The notes beneath the pieces were generated by a model, which saw only the letters and a program-made list of their open reading frames with translations, was not told where the DNA came from and ran no database searches. A DNA stretch of 64,000 bases. Origin: an uncultured Bacillaceae bacterium. Its GTDB lineage: Bacteria; Bacillota; Bacilli; Bacillales; Bacillaceae_L. Positions 33,268 to 42,291 of the stretch are shown here, piece after piece. Within the stretch, counting starts at the first letter, position 1. Every line of letters starts with the position of its first letter. Location of the stretch: contig CANMHG010000004.1 in the NCBI GenBank assembly GCA_947497585.1, forward strand, positions 248,001 through 312,000, written 5' to 3'. A program made the translations under genes and the position numbers.

Positions 33268-33737
33268 AGATGATGTGCTCCCTTAAACAGCATTTTACGA
33301 AATATACTCATTACTCCAATTAAGAGTAGTAAAGAGATCGTCCAAAAAGCAAGAGACCACCAAAGATGCCAGTTTTTATGAATAAGTACATCTGTAAGAT
33401 GTTCAATCCATTCGACTATTCCTAACAGTAAAATATAGGATGTGACAGTTAATGTCTTTGTGATATAGCTTTTTGAAGTGAGATAAACTTGAAGGAAAGT
33501 AACCATAACAACTGGATACAATAATATCCGGTTTAGAAAATGTGAAAATTCATAGCTGAGCTTTTCAGGAATAACCAAAGTCTTAAAGTTCATGTAGAAT
33601 AAGGCTGAATAGTTTTGAAATAAATAGGATGCTATTAGCCAATATAGGATAATCTCTAGTACGTGTAACCTTTTCTTCATTCTTAAGAAAAGAAACAAAA
33701 CAATCAAATTTAATGTAGCAAATAAGAACAAAGTCAT
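33264..33737 (-). CDS. CBO0543-like membrane protein, partner of 32749
   Basis: A 157-residue membrane protein with about five helices, starting at ATG 33737 behind AAGGGGC. The segment LLLGIVEWIEHLTDVLIHKN followed by WHLWWSL parallels the conserved acidic-aromatic region of the neighbouring protein. The two genes overlap by four bases and probably encode interacting proteins. I cannot assign a function. Confidence 0.6.
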   Translation of the reverse strand: MTLFLFATLNLIVLFLFLRMKKRLHVLEIILYWLIASYLFQNYSALFYMNFKTLVIPEKLSYEFSHFLNRILLYPVVMVTFLQVYLTSKSYITKTLTVTSYILLLGIVEWIEHLTDVLIHKNWHLWWSLAFWTISLLLLIGVMSIFRKMLFKGAHHL

Positions 33738-33879
33738 TCCAGAAGCCCCTTGTAAAATCTAATGTAAGTATAGTCTGGACAAAATACCCACTGACTATAA
33801 AAGGATTAGTTGTTTATTTATTGCTTAGTACTTAGGTACTAGACTATTAAGAAGAAACTTCTGCCTGTAATTTAGTAGG

Positions 33880-34335
33880 TTAAGTGTCATTCACTACACC
33901 AACCGTTAGAGCTTGATACTTCCATAATACATCCTTAATTAGGGAGGCGTCATTCACTGAACAGCGAATCATGACGGTGACCTCAGTCAGCGTTCTAGCT
34001 GAAGGACTTGAAGCTTTATTTCTGTTTAAAAAATAATAAATTCCATATCCAATAAAGTAGCCTATTAATGTTGCGATTAGTCCACATAGGATAGGGCCGG
34101 GTGTTAGTTTAAAACCAACACTTGCTCCAATGACAGCAAATCCAGTAGCAGTTGCCAGGCCTACTTCAAAGCCGTTTGAACGTATACTTTTTGTTCTACC
34201 TTTCAATCGAGAGTCTGAAGGGTTTTCGTCCATAAAGACGACAAGTATTTGTTCACGAGAAACAAACTGATTCTCTAGCACAGCTAATGCTTGTTCTAAT
34301 TCAATTGATTGTTTAAAGGTCCCCAAAATGATCAT
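33880..34335 (-). CDS. Membrane protein with glycine-rich central hairpin
   Basis: A 151-residue protein starting at ATG 34335 behind GCAGGAG. The N-terminal 40 residues (LGTFKQSIELEQALAVLENQ) look like a soluble beta-alpha domain resembling general-stress YflT-type proteins, the middle is a two-helix membrane hairpin (LATATGFAVIGASVGFKLTP, CGLIATLIGYFIGYGIYYF), and the end returns to a beta-strand domain (EVTVMIRCSVNDASLIKDVL). It is followed upstream by a gene for another membrane protein 15 bases away. Function unknown. Confidence 0.6.
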   Translation of the reverse strand: MIILGTFKQSIELEQALAVLENQFVSREQILVVFMDENPSDSRLKGRTKSIRSNGFEVGLATATGFAVIGASVGFKLTPGPILCGLIATLIGYFIGYGIYYFLNRNKASSPSARTLTEVTVMIRCSVNDASLIKDVLWKYQALTVGVVNDT

Positions 34336-34350
34336 AGTAGAAACTCCTGC

Positions 34351-35109
34351 TTACTGAAGGATATTTAGTTTGTTTTTTCCATAACGTTCTATGAGATGTT
34401 GCCGTTGCGAAATTCGAAAAAGCCGATTGTGTTCAATGGTTGTAACATACGCTTGATAGATGGCACCGCCTAAAACAGATGGCATAAATAATAACCAATG
34501 AGGATGAAGCATAGAACTTGATTCTTTTAGATTGCCAAGTACTAATGTCAAAAGAGATACGTGGATACCAGATAAGACGATGTATACCCACCACCAAAAC
34601 ATAGCATAAAAGGCAAGTAAGGTTTGATGATTATAGAGCTGACCTAAGCCAGGAAAGAAAAAGGAGTAAATTGCAGCTACGATTGGCTTTTTCTTCTCGA
34701 GAAACTGAAGTGCTGTTGGTTTAGTTGCTTCCCTAGGAACAGGATAATTCTCCAAATAAGCGATATGACATAATTTGTTTTGAGAAATGGTAGAGCGATA
34801 ACTATCCCAAATCGTAATTAAGTAAATAATTAGATATCCGAATGCCCAATTAGGGTTTAGCACATCTCTTGCAAGGTCAAATTGCCCACAAAATGAATAA
34901 ACCATCGCTTCATTAATGTGAGCAAATGTATTAATAAACACTTCCGTTAAAGTTAATAAGGTTCCTCTTAAATAATGATTGAGTAAGTAATGACCAATAC
35001 CAGGAAAGACTGCAGACCACCATGCAATCATGATGGGATTATGTTGTTGGATAAAGTTGATACCAGAAGAACTAATTTTGGCTAAAGGTGGTTTTTGCTG
35101 AGTAATCAT
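34351..35109 (-). CDS. Membrane protein with repeated TM2-like hairpins
   Basis: A 252-residue protein. The segments WWSAVFPGIGHYLLNHYLRG and YSFFFPGLGQLYNHQTLLAF are internal repeats resembling the TM2 domain signature (FPGxGxxY). ATG 35109 has GGAAAGG ten bases upstream; ATG 35118 lies too close to that site. It lies 15 bases before the gene at 33880 and both are probably co-transcribed. The repeat suggests duplication of a two-helix unit. Function unknown. Confidence 0.65.
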   Translation of the reverse strand: MITQQKPPLAKISSSGINFIQQHNPIMIAWWSAVFPGIGHYLLNHYLRGTLLTLTEVFINTFAHINEAMVYSFCGQFDLARDVLNPNWAFGYLIIYLITIWDSYRSTISQNKLCHIAYLENYPVPREATKPTALQFLEKKKPIVAAIYSFFFPGLGQLYNHQTLLAFYAMFWWWVYIVLSGIHVSLLTLVLGNLKESSSMLHPHWLLFMPSVLGGAIYQAYVTTIEHNRLFRISQRQHLIERYGKNKLNILQ

Positions 35110-35369
35110 GATCAACATACCTTTCCATCAATATCGAGTACTTCCTATAGGTTGTGAAGAATTCGAAAGTTTATTCCTAAATAGTGGAAAATAACGTTTA
35201 CTCGATTGAAGAGGCGCTTAAGAAAAGCTATTTATTACGTGAATGAAGGACAAATATCGATGAGTTAGTTAAAAGAGCTAAAGCGAATTATGGGGATATT
35301 TAAGTCTGGTATTACAAGAAGCTCAAAAGATGTATAATGGGAAAATAATACATATTACGGGGGAGTAAC

Positions 35370-36023
35370 ATGGAAAAGGTAATACATGAAATTGCTAATC
35401 GACTAAAGAGTGAGAATAAAAGAATGATCATTGGAATATCAGGTCACGGGGCAGCTGGAAAAACAACGTTTACGAGGCAACTTATTGAGCTCTTGGGACA
35501 GGATGAGGTGTGCTATCTCAATACGGACCCCTATATTATCGGAGGAAATCTAAGACAATACACAACGATCAGTTATGAATATAACCTTGAGCAACACCAA
35601 GATAAAATGACTGCTTGTCATCCTGCAGCACATAATTCATATGCTTTAGAAAGAGATGTACATATGATGAGAGAGGGGCTAGATTTCTATACGATGGGTA
35701 CCCATTATTCAGAAAGTAAACTCTTTTCTTCTCAAAACAGAATCAATATAGTAGAAGGCATGACGGTTGCTTTTACGAATCCTGATTTATATGATTTGAG
35801 GATTTACTTTTATACAGATGGTGAAACCGAGTTTTCTAGAAGAAGTGTAAGGGATATTAATGAAAGAGGAATGGATATCAATTACTTAAAAAAATCACAT
35901 GAAGAACGTAGAATTCAATATGAAGTGTTCATGCATCCATATCGTGAGAATTTTGATATTGTCATTAAAAATTCTAATGAAGAGTATAGTGTTGAAAGCA
36001 ATAGTTTCTATCAATCTAATTAG
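35370..36023 (+). CDS. Uridine kinase-like P-loop NTPase
   Basis: A 217-residue kinase-like protein with Walker A GISGHGAAGKTTFTRQL at residues about 23-39, an acidic strand LNTDPYIIGG that replaces the YYxD element of uridine kinases, and IVEGMTVAF as Walker B-like strand. The lid region is RRSVRDINERGMDINYLKK, as in uridine kinase family proteins. The phosphate acceptor is unknown. The gene is followed by a strong hairpin at 36029-36069. Confidence 0.78.
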   Translation: MEKVIHEIANRLKSENKRMIIGISGHGAAGKTTFTRQLIELLGQDEVCYLNTDPYIIGGNLRQYTTISYEYNLEQHQDKMTACHPAAHNSYALERDVHMMREGLDFYTMGTHYSESKLFSSQNRINIVEGMTVAFTNPDLYDLRIYFYTDGETEFSRRSVRDINERGMDINYLKKSHEERRIQYEVFMHPYRENFDIVIKNSNEEYSVESNSFYQSN

Positions 36024-36028
36024 GTGAA

Positions 36029-36069
36029 TGACAAATCCTTCTATTTTTATAAGAAGAAGGATTTGTCAT
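36029..36069. terminator. Hairpin between the kinase-like gene and the GFRRGF-repeat gene
   Basis: TGACAAATCCTTCT pairs with AGAAGGATTTGTCA. No T-run follows on either strand. Confidence 0.55.
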
Positions 36070-36098
36070 CTAAATAGATTTTTAATCTATTCTTTTTT

Positions 36099-36236
36099 TT
36101 AGAAAGGTCCAAAAAATCCACGTCTAAATCCTCGACGAAATCCGCGTACATATCCTGGTACAAATCCGCCTCTAAAACCACGACGAAATCCGCGGCGATA
36201 AACTGGTCCTGGACGAAAAAAAGGTCCAAATGGCAT
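36099..36236 (-). CDS. Arg/Gly/Phe-rich repeat protein (45 residues)
   Basis: A small gene from ATG 36236, preceded by AAAGGGGGAAG. The protein consists of repeats of RRGFRRGF and RGF-type units between the ends MPFGPFFRPGPVYRR and RRGFFGPF. It is extremely basic and aromatic, without acidic residues. This resembles self-assembling or coat-surface proteins of Bacillus spores, but no family assignment is possible. The perfect ribosome site and the regular repeat make it likely to be real. Confidence 0.65.
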   Translation of the reverse strand: MPFGPFFRPGPVYRRGFRRGFRGGFVPGYVRGFRRGFRRGFFGPF

Positions 36237-36388
36237 TATAATCTTCCCCCTTTCCTACTTGTCATAGTCTATGAGAAGAAAAGAATATTTGTATAGGTAG
36301 AGGACTAGTTTAGCTTAAAATAGGTAACACCCTTTTGGATAATTTTGTTAAAATGATACTAGGTTAAAAGTGATTAGGGGGAGTTATT

Positions 36389-36985
36389 TTGTCTAAAATG
36401 ATTCGAATAGCAATGATAGGTGTTCTGTTTCTATTATTTACTGTAGCTTGTACCAATAAGGAGGCAGTAACGCAATCAGATGGTTTAGTTAACGATCTAG
36501 AATCTAAGGTGAAAGAACTTGAATTGAAAGTCCAGCAGCAACAATCATTACTTGAAGAACATCAGGACCAATTAACAAAGGTGTACGAGTTAGAGTTGCT
36601 AAGTGAAAACCTCACTAGATTGGAGGAGTCTAACGTCAATTTTCACGATAAGGTATATATGTTGACTCAATTAATTCAGCGAACAACTATATCAAAAACA
36701 GCGATGTTAAATAAGGCTGAAATCAAAGATGATAAATTACTTTTAGACGTTACATATACAAATAAAATCCAAGATGACGAGGCACCGAACGGTTTTCATT
36801 TAGAGGAAACAAGTGTAGGAACAAAAACAGTGAGTATATCAAAAAACGTACCTATTTTTCTATTAGATAATCCTTCAAACTTAAAGGAAGTAGAATGGGA
36901 GCAAGTTGTTAATCATCGAGGTTTTCTTCAATTATTTGAAAAAGAAGGGGAAGTTGTTTTTATTTGGGAGATGTATTTGCCATAG
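36389..36985 (+). CDS. Coiled-coil lipoprotein of unknown function
   Basis: A 198-residue protein. The N-terminus is a lipoprotein signal (IAMIGVLFLLFTVACTNKEA) with the lipobox Cys at about residue 21. Residues about 30-80 form a coiled coil (LESKVKELELKVQQQQSLLE). The C-terminal half is beta-rich. The start is TTG 36389 behind AGGGGGAG. It should be anchored on the outer face of the membrane. Its function is unknown; the sodium channel gene follows 170 bases downstream. Confidence 0.72.
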   Translation: MSKMIRIAMIGVLFLLFTVACTNKEAVTQSDGLVNDLESKVKELELKVQQQQSLLEEHQDQLTKVYELELLSENLTRLEESNVNFHDKVYMLTQLIQRTTISKTAMLNKAEIKDDKLLLDVTYTNKIQDDEAPNGFHLEETSVGTKTVSISKNVPIFLLDNPSNLKEVEWEQVVNHRGFLQLFEKEGEVVFIWEMYLP

Positions 36986-37155
36986 AAGTCTCTATGGAAG
37001 CAACATGGCTATATATATTAATAGTTAGACATTTGCAATATGAAAATAGGATTAGCACAAATCCAGTAAATAAAGTAGACATTATATGAGATGAAGGGTA
37101 TAATTTCCGGGGTAAGAAAGAGAAAGATTTAACGATTAGGGAAAGGAGAAAAACA

Positions 37156-37980
37156 GTGAATGCAGTAAAGAGAACTACAGGTAACGGCATCTCTCATATA
37201 GTCTATAACAAACACTTTACGAGTTTTATTACATACTTAATTATTATAAATGCTGTATTAATAGGGTTAGAAACATATCCTTCAATCTATGAACCAAATA
37301 AAGATATTTTCTTCATTTTAGATTGGATTATTTTAGCAATATTTGGAATTGAACTTCTCTTAAAATTATATGTTGAAAGATACAATTTCTTCAAGAGTGC
37401 TTGGAACAACTTTGACTTTGTGATTATAGTTGGAAGTATAATACTTTATAATACACCGTTTGTTAGTGTTTTACGTATTTTTAGGGTACTAAGAATACTA
37501 CGGACAATAACTTTTTTTCCTTCTTTGAGACGTATTGTTCAAGCCTTATTTTTGGCGATACCAACTATCGGTAGTGTTTTAATACTAATGACTATTATTT
37601 TCTATGTATACGCTATAATTGGAACAGCCTTCTTTTCGAATATTAATCCAGAATACTTTGGAAACCTACAACTTTCAACCATTACTCTATTTCAAATATT
37701 TACATTAGAATCATGGGCAAGTGGTATCTTTCGTCCTCTGTTCGAAGAGGAACCATGGTCTTGGTTATATTTCGTTTCTTTTATTGTTGTTGCAACCTTT
37801 ATTATGATTAATTTAATTGTCGGAGAAATCGTTAATAATGCACAAAAGATTACCGACGAAGTAGAGAAAGAAACAAGAGATATTAAAGAAGATACAAGTG
37901 AAATAAAAGAGCTAAAAGAAGAGGTAAAAGAGTTAAAGATTCTTCTGAAAACATTCATAGCGCATAAAGAAGAAAAATAA
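37156..37980 (+). CDS. NaChBac-type voltage-gated sodium channel
   Basis: A 274-residue, six-helix channel subunit. S4 carries regularly spaced arginines (VSVLRIFRVLRILRTITFF). The pore loop contains TLESWAS, identical to the selectivity filter of NaChBac from alkaliphilic Bacillus halodurans, preceded by YFGNLQLSTITLFQ. After S6 (MINLIVGEIVNNAQK) there is a C-terminal coiled coil (KELKEEVKELKILLKTF) that holds the tetramer together. GTG 37156 follows AGGAG. In alkaliphilic bacilli such channels provide Na+ re-entry for motility and pH homeostasis. Confidence 0.95.
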   Translation: MNAVKRTTGNGISHIVYNKHFTSFITYLIIINAVLIGLETYPSIYEPNKDIFFILDWIILAIFGIELLLKLYVERYNFFKSAWNNFDFVIIVGSIILYNTPFVSVLRIFRVLRILRTITFFPSLRRIVQALFLAIPTIGSVLILMTIIFYVYAIIGTAFFSNINPEYFGNLQLSTITLFQIFTLESWASGIFRPLFEEEPWSWLYFVSFIVVATFIMINLIVGEIVNNAQKITDEVEKETRDIKEDTSEIKELKEEVKELKILLKTFIAHKEEK

Positions 37981-37986
37981 TTTAAA

Positions 37987-38029
37987 TAGAATGGGAGTTG
38001 TCGCAACAGACAACTCCCATTCTATTTTT
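37987..38029 (+). terminator. Terminator after the sodium channel gene
   Basis: A 17-base stem (ATAGAATGGGAGTTGTC/GACAACTCCCATTCTAT) with a five-base loop and T5. Confidence 0.92.
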
Positions 38030-38106
38030 GTGTTTGTAGAGGATATATTAAATGAAACATTTTTCACCCTCATTCGTAAATATAGATAACAAATGGGAGG
38101 GATTTC

Positions 38107-39045
38107 ATGTTTTCAGAAATAAATGCAAAGCTAGTTGAGATACAAGGTGAATTAAAGAAGGCTACGAAATATCGAGTTCAGCTTGCGGATTATGAGCAGG
38201 AATTAGAAACCATTGAGATGACAATCTCGCAATTACACAGACAATTAGAATCGGAAAAGAAAGATGTAATAAAGTTAGAGCGAGTTACTCTAACTAATCT
38301 TCTAGCAACATTAGCAGGAACAAAGAATGAAAAGTTATCAAAAGAAAAACAAGAATTGATTGTAGCACAACATAAGCTGGCAGAAGCCGAAAAAACCAAA
38401 AGAGAAATTGATGATGCAATGATTGAGATTCGCAATAAACTCTTTACTCTAAAATCGACAGATCATGACTACCAACAGCTACTATTACAGAAAGAAGCAA
38501 TGATTAAAGAGAGTTCGTCTCCTTCTTCTGTAAAACTGTTAGAGTTGAGTGATCAAGAAGGTGAACTTAACAATCACTTAACAGAATTAAAAGAAGCAAT
38601 TGATGCTGGAAATCTCGTCAAAAGTGCGCTTAATGAAGCGATACATTCACTTGGAAAAGCGGGAGGCTGGGGAACTGTCGATTTGCTTGGTGGCGGTTTC
38701 ATCTCAGATATGATTAAGCATCAACATATAGATGATGCTGAACGTAATGTGCATCGAGCACAAACTCGCATGCGTCAGTTTCAAAAGGAACTATTAGATG
38801 TTCAACAACAAGCACATATTGAAATTAATATTTCTGGTATGTTAAAATTTGCGGACTTCTTCTTTGACGGCTTAATCGCTGACTTTTTGGTCAAGGAAAA
38901 AATAAATAAGGCCACATACGATATTGAATATCAATACAAACAAGTGACTGACATTATTGCAAAATTAAATAAGCAGTATATGGAACATAAGAGTCGTTTA
39001 GAGGTAGTTCAAAAAGAAAAGCAGGATATTATTCGGAGTTTGTAG
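38107..39045 (+). CDS. Coiled-coil protein of unknown function
   Basis: A 312-residue protein. Residues 1-175 are a long alpha-helical coiled coil (ADYEQELETIEMTISQLHRQ and similar heptads). A glycine-containing linker GKAGGWGTVDLLGGGFISDM at about 195 is followed by a second coiled region from about 210 to the end. There is no signal peptide or enzymatic motif. The architecture suggests a structural or partner-binding protein in the cytoplasm. The downstream gap contains an imperfect CTCTCC hairpin and then the 52 bp repeat array. Confidence 0.62.
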   Translation: MFSEINAKLVEIQGELKKATKYRVQLADYEQELETIEMTISQLHRQLESEKKDVIKLERVTLTNLLATLAGTKNEKLSKEKQELIVAQHKLAEAEKTKREIDDAMIEIRNKLFTLKSTDHDYQQLLLQKEAMIKESSSPSSVKLLELSDQEGELNNHLTELKEAIDAGNLVKSALNEAIHSLGKAGGWGTVDLLGGGFISDMIKHQHIDDAERNVHRAQTRMRQFQKELLDVQQQAHIEINISGMLKFADFFFDGLIADFLVKEKINKATYDIEYQYKQVTDIIAKLNKQYMEHKSRLEVVQKEKQDIIRSL

Positions 39046-39192
39046 AGGTTAGAAAACGTATCTTTCTTTAAATCTTGTAAGAAATTCTAAAGCAAAGGAG
39101 AGTATATTATTCTTGTGAATGAAACCTCTCCTCTTTGTTTCTCTCTAATTCATCAATTTTTTTTAAGCTGTACGCTAATATATAAACCGTGC

Positions 39193-39752
39193 CTCAGAAT
39201 CAAGAGATGATCCGGACAGGTTGAGCAGGACATACACCAAACGAGTCCGAATCAAGAGGTAATTCGGACAGGTTGAGCAGGACGTCAACCAAACGAGTCT
39301 GAATCAAGAGGTAATTCGGACAGGTTGAGCAGGACGTCAACCAAACGAGTCCGAATCAGGAGGTGATTCGGACAGGTTGAGCAGGAGGTACACCAAACGA
39401 GTCCGAATCAAGAGGTAATTCGGACAGGTTGAGCAGGACGTCAACCAAACGAGTCCGAATCAAGAGGTAATTCGGACAGGTTGAGCAGGACGTCCACCAA
39501 ACGAGTCCGAATCAAGAGGTGATTCGGACAGGTTGAGCAAGACGTCCACCAAACGAGTCCGAATCAGGAGGTGATTCGGACAGGTTGAGCAGGACGTCAA
39601 CCAAACGAGTCCGAATCAAGAGGTAATTCGGACAGGTTGAGCAAGACTCACGCCAAACGAGTCCGATTCAAGAGGTGATTCGGACAGGTTGAGCAAGACG
39701 TACACCAAACAAGTCCGAATCAAGAGGTAGCTCGGATTAGCTGAGCAAGTTG
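39193..39752. repeat. 52 bp tandem hairpin array 1 (11 units)
   Basis: The sequence GGACAGGTTGAGCA begins at 39214 and recurs at 39266, 39318, 39370, 39422, 39474, 39526, 39578, 39630 and 39682, with a degenerate unit at 39734: every step is exactly 52 bases. Each unit contains the palindrome GTCCGAATC-(8)-ATTCGGAC and a conserved linker AGGTTGAGCAGGACGTCAAC. End units are degenerate (TCAGAATC at the left, CTCGGATTAG at the right). Linkers are nearly identical, so it is not a CRISPR. It lies between a coiled-coil gene and phnE. Confidence 0.95.
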
Positions 39753-39776
39753 AACTAAGTTATTTTACGTCCCTAC

Positions 39777-40583
39777 TTATCCTCTAACTAATCTCGAACG
39801 TAGTTTAGTAGAAAACAACTCAATGATTAAAATGAGAATAACCAGACCGATTAATATTGAGCCAACCTGGTCCCACTTATATCCTCTCATTGCAAAAATA
39901 AGAGGAGCTCCAATACCGCCTGCGCCTACTAAGCCTAGAACTGAGGCATCCCTCATATTCATATCAAATCGGTAAATCATAACTGACATGAAGATGGACA
40001 ATAATTGTGGAATGATTCCATAACGTATTTTATCGAATGTTGAGCAACCAATGGATGTCATTGATTCAAGAACTTTTACATCAAGCTCTTCGATTGCATC
40101 CACGTATAATTTTGATAGCATTCCAATTGATGTTAATCCAATCGTTAGCACACCTGCAAACGGTCCAGGCCCAGTTACACGAATAAACATAAGCCCATAA
40201 ACGAGAGCCGGAATGGTACGAATGAATATAAGTAGCAACCTTATGATCCAAGCAACTGGCTTTGGGACAATATTTGATGCGGCTAAAAAAGCGAGTGGGA
40301 CCGCTAAAATGGATCCGACAATTGTACCTAGGAATGCAATGCAAAGTGTTTCAATTAATAGATATAAGACACTTTGTTTTGACACATTGAGTAAAAGGTT
40401 TAAGTCTGGGTGGATTAACCCATAAATAATATTAGAAGCAACCTTAAGGCTATTTTCGTCCATCGTTTGGATGCTGATCGTTGTTAACGACCAAGCAAAG
40501 AGGATACATACAATGATCGAAACCGTCGAAACGTATTGAAAGTTGCGTGGTGCAGCGAGAAGCTGCCTTTCTAATGTTGTCAT
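39777..40583 (-). CDS. phnE: Phosphonate ABC transporter permease (distal PhnE)
   Basis: A 268-residue permease with six helices. The binding-protein-dependent EAA-type loop is MTSIGCSTFDKIRYGIIPQL, and the C-terminal MRDASVLGLVGAGGIGAPLI is characteristic of PhnE. It follows the first phnE gene by 16 bases and has GAGTCG-like spacing before ATG 40583. Two different PhnE proteins form the heterodimeric channel in phnDCEE operons. The substrate may be phosphonate, phosphite or a phosphate ester. Confidence 0.9.
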   Translation of the reverse strand: MTTLERQLLAAPRNFQYVSTVSIIVCILFAWSLTTISIQTMDENSLKVASNIIYGLIHPDLNLLLNVSKQSVLYLLIETLCIAFLGTIVGSILAVPLAFLAASNIVPKPVAWIIRLLLIFIRTIPALVYGLMFIRVTGPGPFAGVLTIGLTSIGMLSKLYVDAIEELDVKVLESMTSIGCSTFDKIRYGIIPQLLSIFMSVMIYRFDMNMRDASVLGLVGAGGIGAPLIFAMRGYKWDQVGSILIGLVILILIIELFSTKLRSRLVRG

Positions 40584-40599
40584 AACATGTACGACTCCT

Positions 40600-41415
40600 T
40601 TATATTAACTTTTTACGGAAGTGCTCACTAACGGTTTCGATGATGTAGACTGTGATAACTAGTGTTACGACAATCATTCCAACATTTTGATAGTCACGCC
40701 AGCCAAGTCCTTCATTGATAAGAAGACCGATTCCACCAGCACCTACATACCCAAGGATGGCGGCATAGCGGACATTTCCTTCAAAACAGAACAGTGAGGT
40801 AGATAGATAGCTAGGAAGAACTTGAGGGAAAATCGCATATCGAAACGCTTGGACTCTTGTCATTCCAGCTGATTCCATGGCCTCAAACGCTCCCATATCA
40901 ACATTCTCGATTTGTTCATATAATAGTTTTCCAACATAAGAGATGGTAAAAAGAAAGATAGCCACTGTACCGGCTGTTGGACCTAGTCCGAATACAAATG
41001 TTGCGATTAATGCCGTGACAAGTGAAGGCAGAGTTCGCAGTAGACTAAGACATACTTTAAAAAATCCAACAATCCCTCTATTTTTAGTTACATTGTTTGA
41101 CGATAATACGGCGATTGGCAAAGCAACGATTGCCCCAAGAATCGACCCGAGTAATGACATTTTGATCGTATCCATAAGAGGTCCCCATATAGCGGGTAGA
41201 TAACTCCAATTTTGGGGGATCATATCACCAATAATGGAGAAAAAATGATGAATACGTGTAAAAACCACCTTAATGCTAAAGCCTGTAAACTGTATAGATG
41301 CGATAAGTGCAAGGATAATCACAAGAGTAATAAGAGGTGTACCTGATCTTTTTTCTAGCACTAGTTTCCCGTTCGGCAATGTTATTTGTTTAGGAGGGAA
41401 GATTTTATCATACAT
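40600..41415 (-). CDS. phnE: Phosphonate ABC transporter permease (proximal PhnE)
   Basis: A 271-residue permease. After an N-terminal cytoplasmic segment (FPPKQITLPNGKLVLEKRSG) it has six helices, the EAA loop FEAMESAGMTRVQAFRYAIF and the conserved GNVRYAAILGYVGAGGIGLL. It overlaps the ATPase gene by eight bases. It pairs with the second PhnE at 39777. Confidence 0.92.
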   Translation of the reverse strand: MYDKIFPPKQITLPNGKLVLEKRSGTPLITLVIILALIASIQFTGFSIKVVFTRIHHFFSIIGDMIPQNWSYLPAIWGPLMDTIKMSLLGSILGAIVALPIAVLSSNNVTKNRGIVGFFKVCLSLLRTLPSLVTALIATFVFGLGPTAGTVAIFLFTISYVGKLLYEQIENVDMGAFEAMESAGMTRVQAFRYAIFPQVLPSYLSTSLFCFEGNVRYAAILGYVGAGGIGLLINEGLGWRDYQNVGMIVVTLVITVYIIETVSEHFRKKLI

Positions 41416-42193
41416 ATGCGGCTACCTTCTCCACAAAATCGGATTCAAGCTCTTCTAATTTTCCTCCATAAATCTCTGAAAGGATCTCTTGGGTTACCTT
41501 TTTTGAAGAGCCATCAAACACAATTTCTCCTTTACGTATGCCAATGATTCGATCTGCATATTCCAGAGCAACCTCGACGTGATGGATGTTCATAATAACG
41601 GAGATATTCATTTCCTTGTTGATTTTTTTAAAATCATTCATGACAATTCGTGAGGTAACAGGATCTAAAGATGCAATTGGTTCATCCGCTAAGATAATAT
41701 CTGGATTTTGAGCAAGTGTTCTGGCTAAAGCGACACGTTGCTGCTGTCCTCCTGAAAGTTGGTCAACACGGACATATGCCTTATCTAAAATTCCTACTTT
41801 ATCTAAAGCTTCTAAAGCTTTTATCTTTTGTTCTTTCTTAAAAATTCCAGTCAACTTGCGCCAGAAAGGATTATCCGGTACAAAGGAAACTAGCACATTA
41901 TTAATGACTGTTGTTCGTGTTACGAGATTAAATGACTGGAAGATCATTCCGATTCTTCTACGTAGCTCACGAATTTGTTTTCTTTTTAAGGTAGTCACAT
42001 CGACGTTATCGACAATCAATTTTCCACCTGTAATTTCATGCATTCGATTAATGCAACGAATTAAGGTTGATTTTCCTGCTCCTGATAATCCAATAACCGC
42101 AACAAATTCACCTTGTTCAATCTTCAAATCAATATTTTCTAATGCTTTCGTTCCGTTCGTATATGTTTTTTCTACACCAATAAACTCAATCAT
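41408..42193 (-). CDS. phnC: Phosphonate ABC transporter ATPase
   Basis: A 261-residue ATPase with Walker A GLSGAGKST, Q-loop MIFQSFNLVTR, signature QLSGGQQQRVAL, Walker B DIILADEPIASLD and switch MNIHHVEVA. The length and C-terminal EILSEIYGG match PhnC. The gene overlaps phnE by eight bases and lies about 100 bases after phnD. That gap contains a hairpin. Confidence 0.93.
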   Translation of the reverse strand: MIEFIGVEKTYTNGTKALENIDLKIEQGEFVAVIGLSGAGKSTLIRCINRMHEITGGKLIVDNVDVTTLKRKQIRELRRRIGMIFQSFNLVTRTTVINNVLVSFVPDNPFWRKLTGIFKKEQKIKALEALDKVGILDKAYVRVDQLSGGQQQRVALARTLAQNPDIILADEPIASLDPVTSRIVMNDFKKINKEMNISVIMNIHHVEVALEYADRIIGIRKGEIVFDGSSKKVTQEILSEIYGGKLEELESDFVEKVAAYV

Positions 42194-42236
42194 GTGGATG
42201 ACTCCAATCTTAGTGGACTAGTATAAACGGTAAAAT

Positions 42237-42272
42237 GAGAACATCACTTTTTGTAGAGATGTTCTCATTTTG
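42237..42272 (-). terminator. Intercistronic hairpin between phnD and phnC
   Basis: GAGAACATC pairs with GATGTTCTC across 12 bases; the following T-run is short. It may partially terminate transcription so that the binding protein is made in excess. Confidence 0.55.
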
Positions 42273-42291
42273 CTACAAAAATATGAAGTTA

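Noticed and set aside
35120..35369. A remnant gene with IDELVKRAKANYGDI-like reading
   Set aside because: Too short and without a recognisable family; chance cannot be excluded.
36047..36229. A 60-codon acidic minus-strand frame
   Set aside because: It is a different frame of the GFRRGF-repeat gene; the 45-codon frame has the ribosome site and regular repeats.
39193..39752. A CRISPR array
   Set aside because: The linkers between hairpins are nearly identical rather than unique spacers, and no cas genes are in the window apart from a Cas4-like cysteine pattern 10 kb away.
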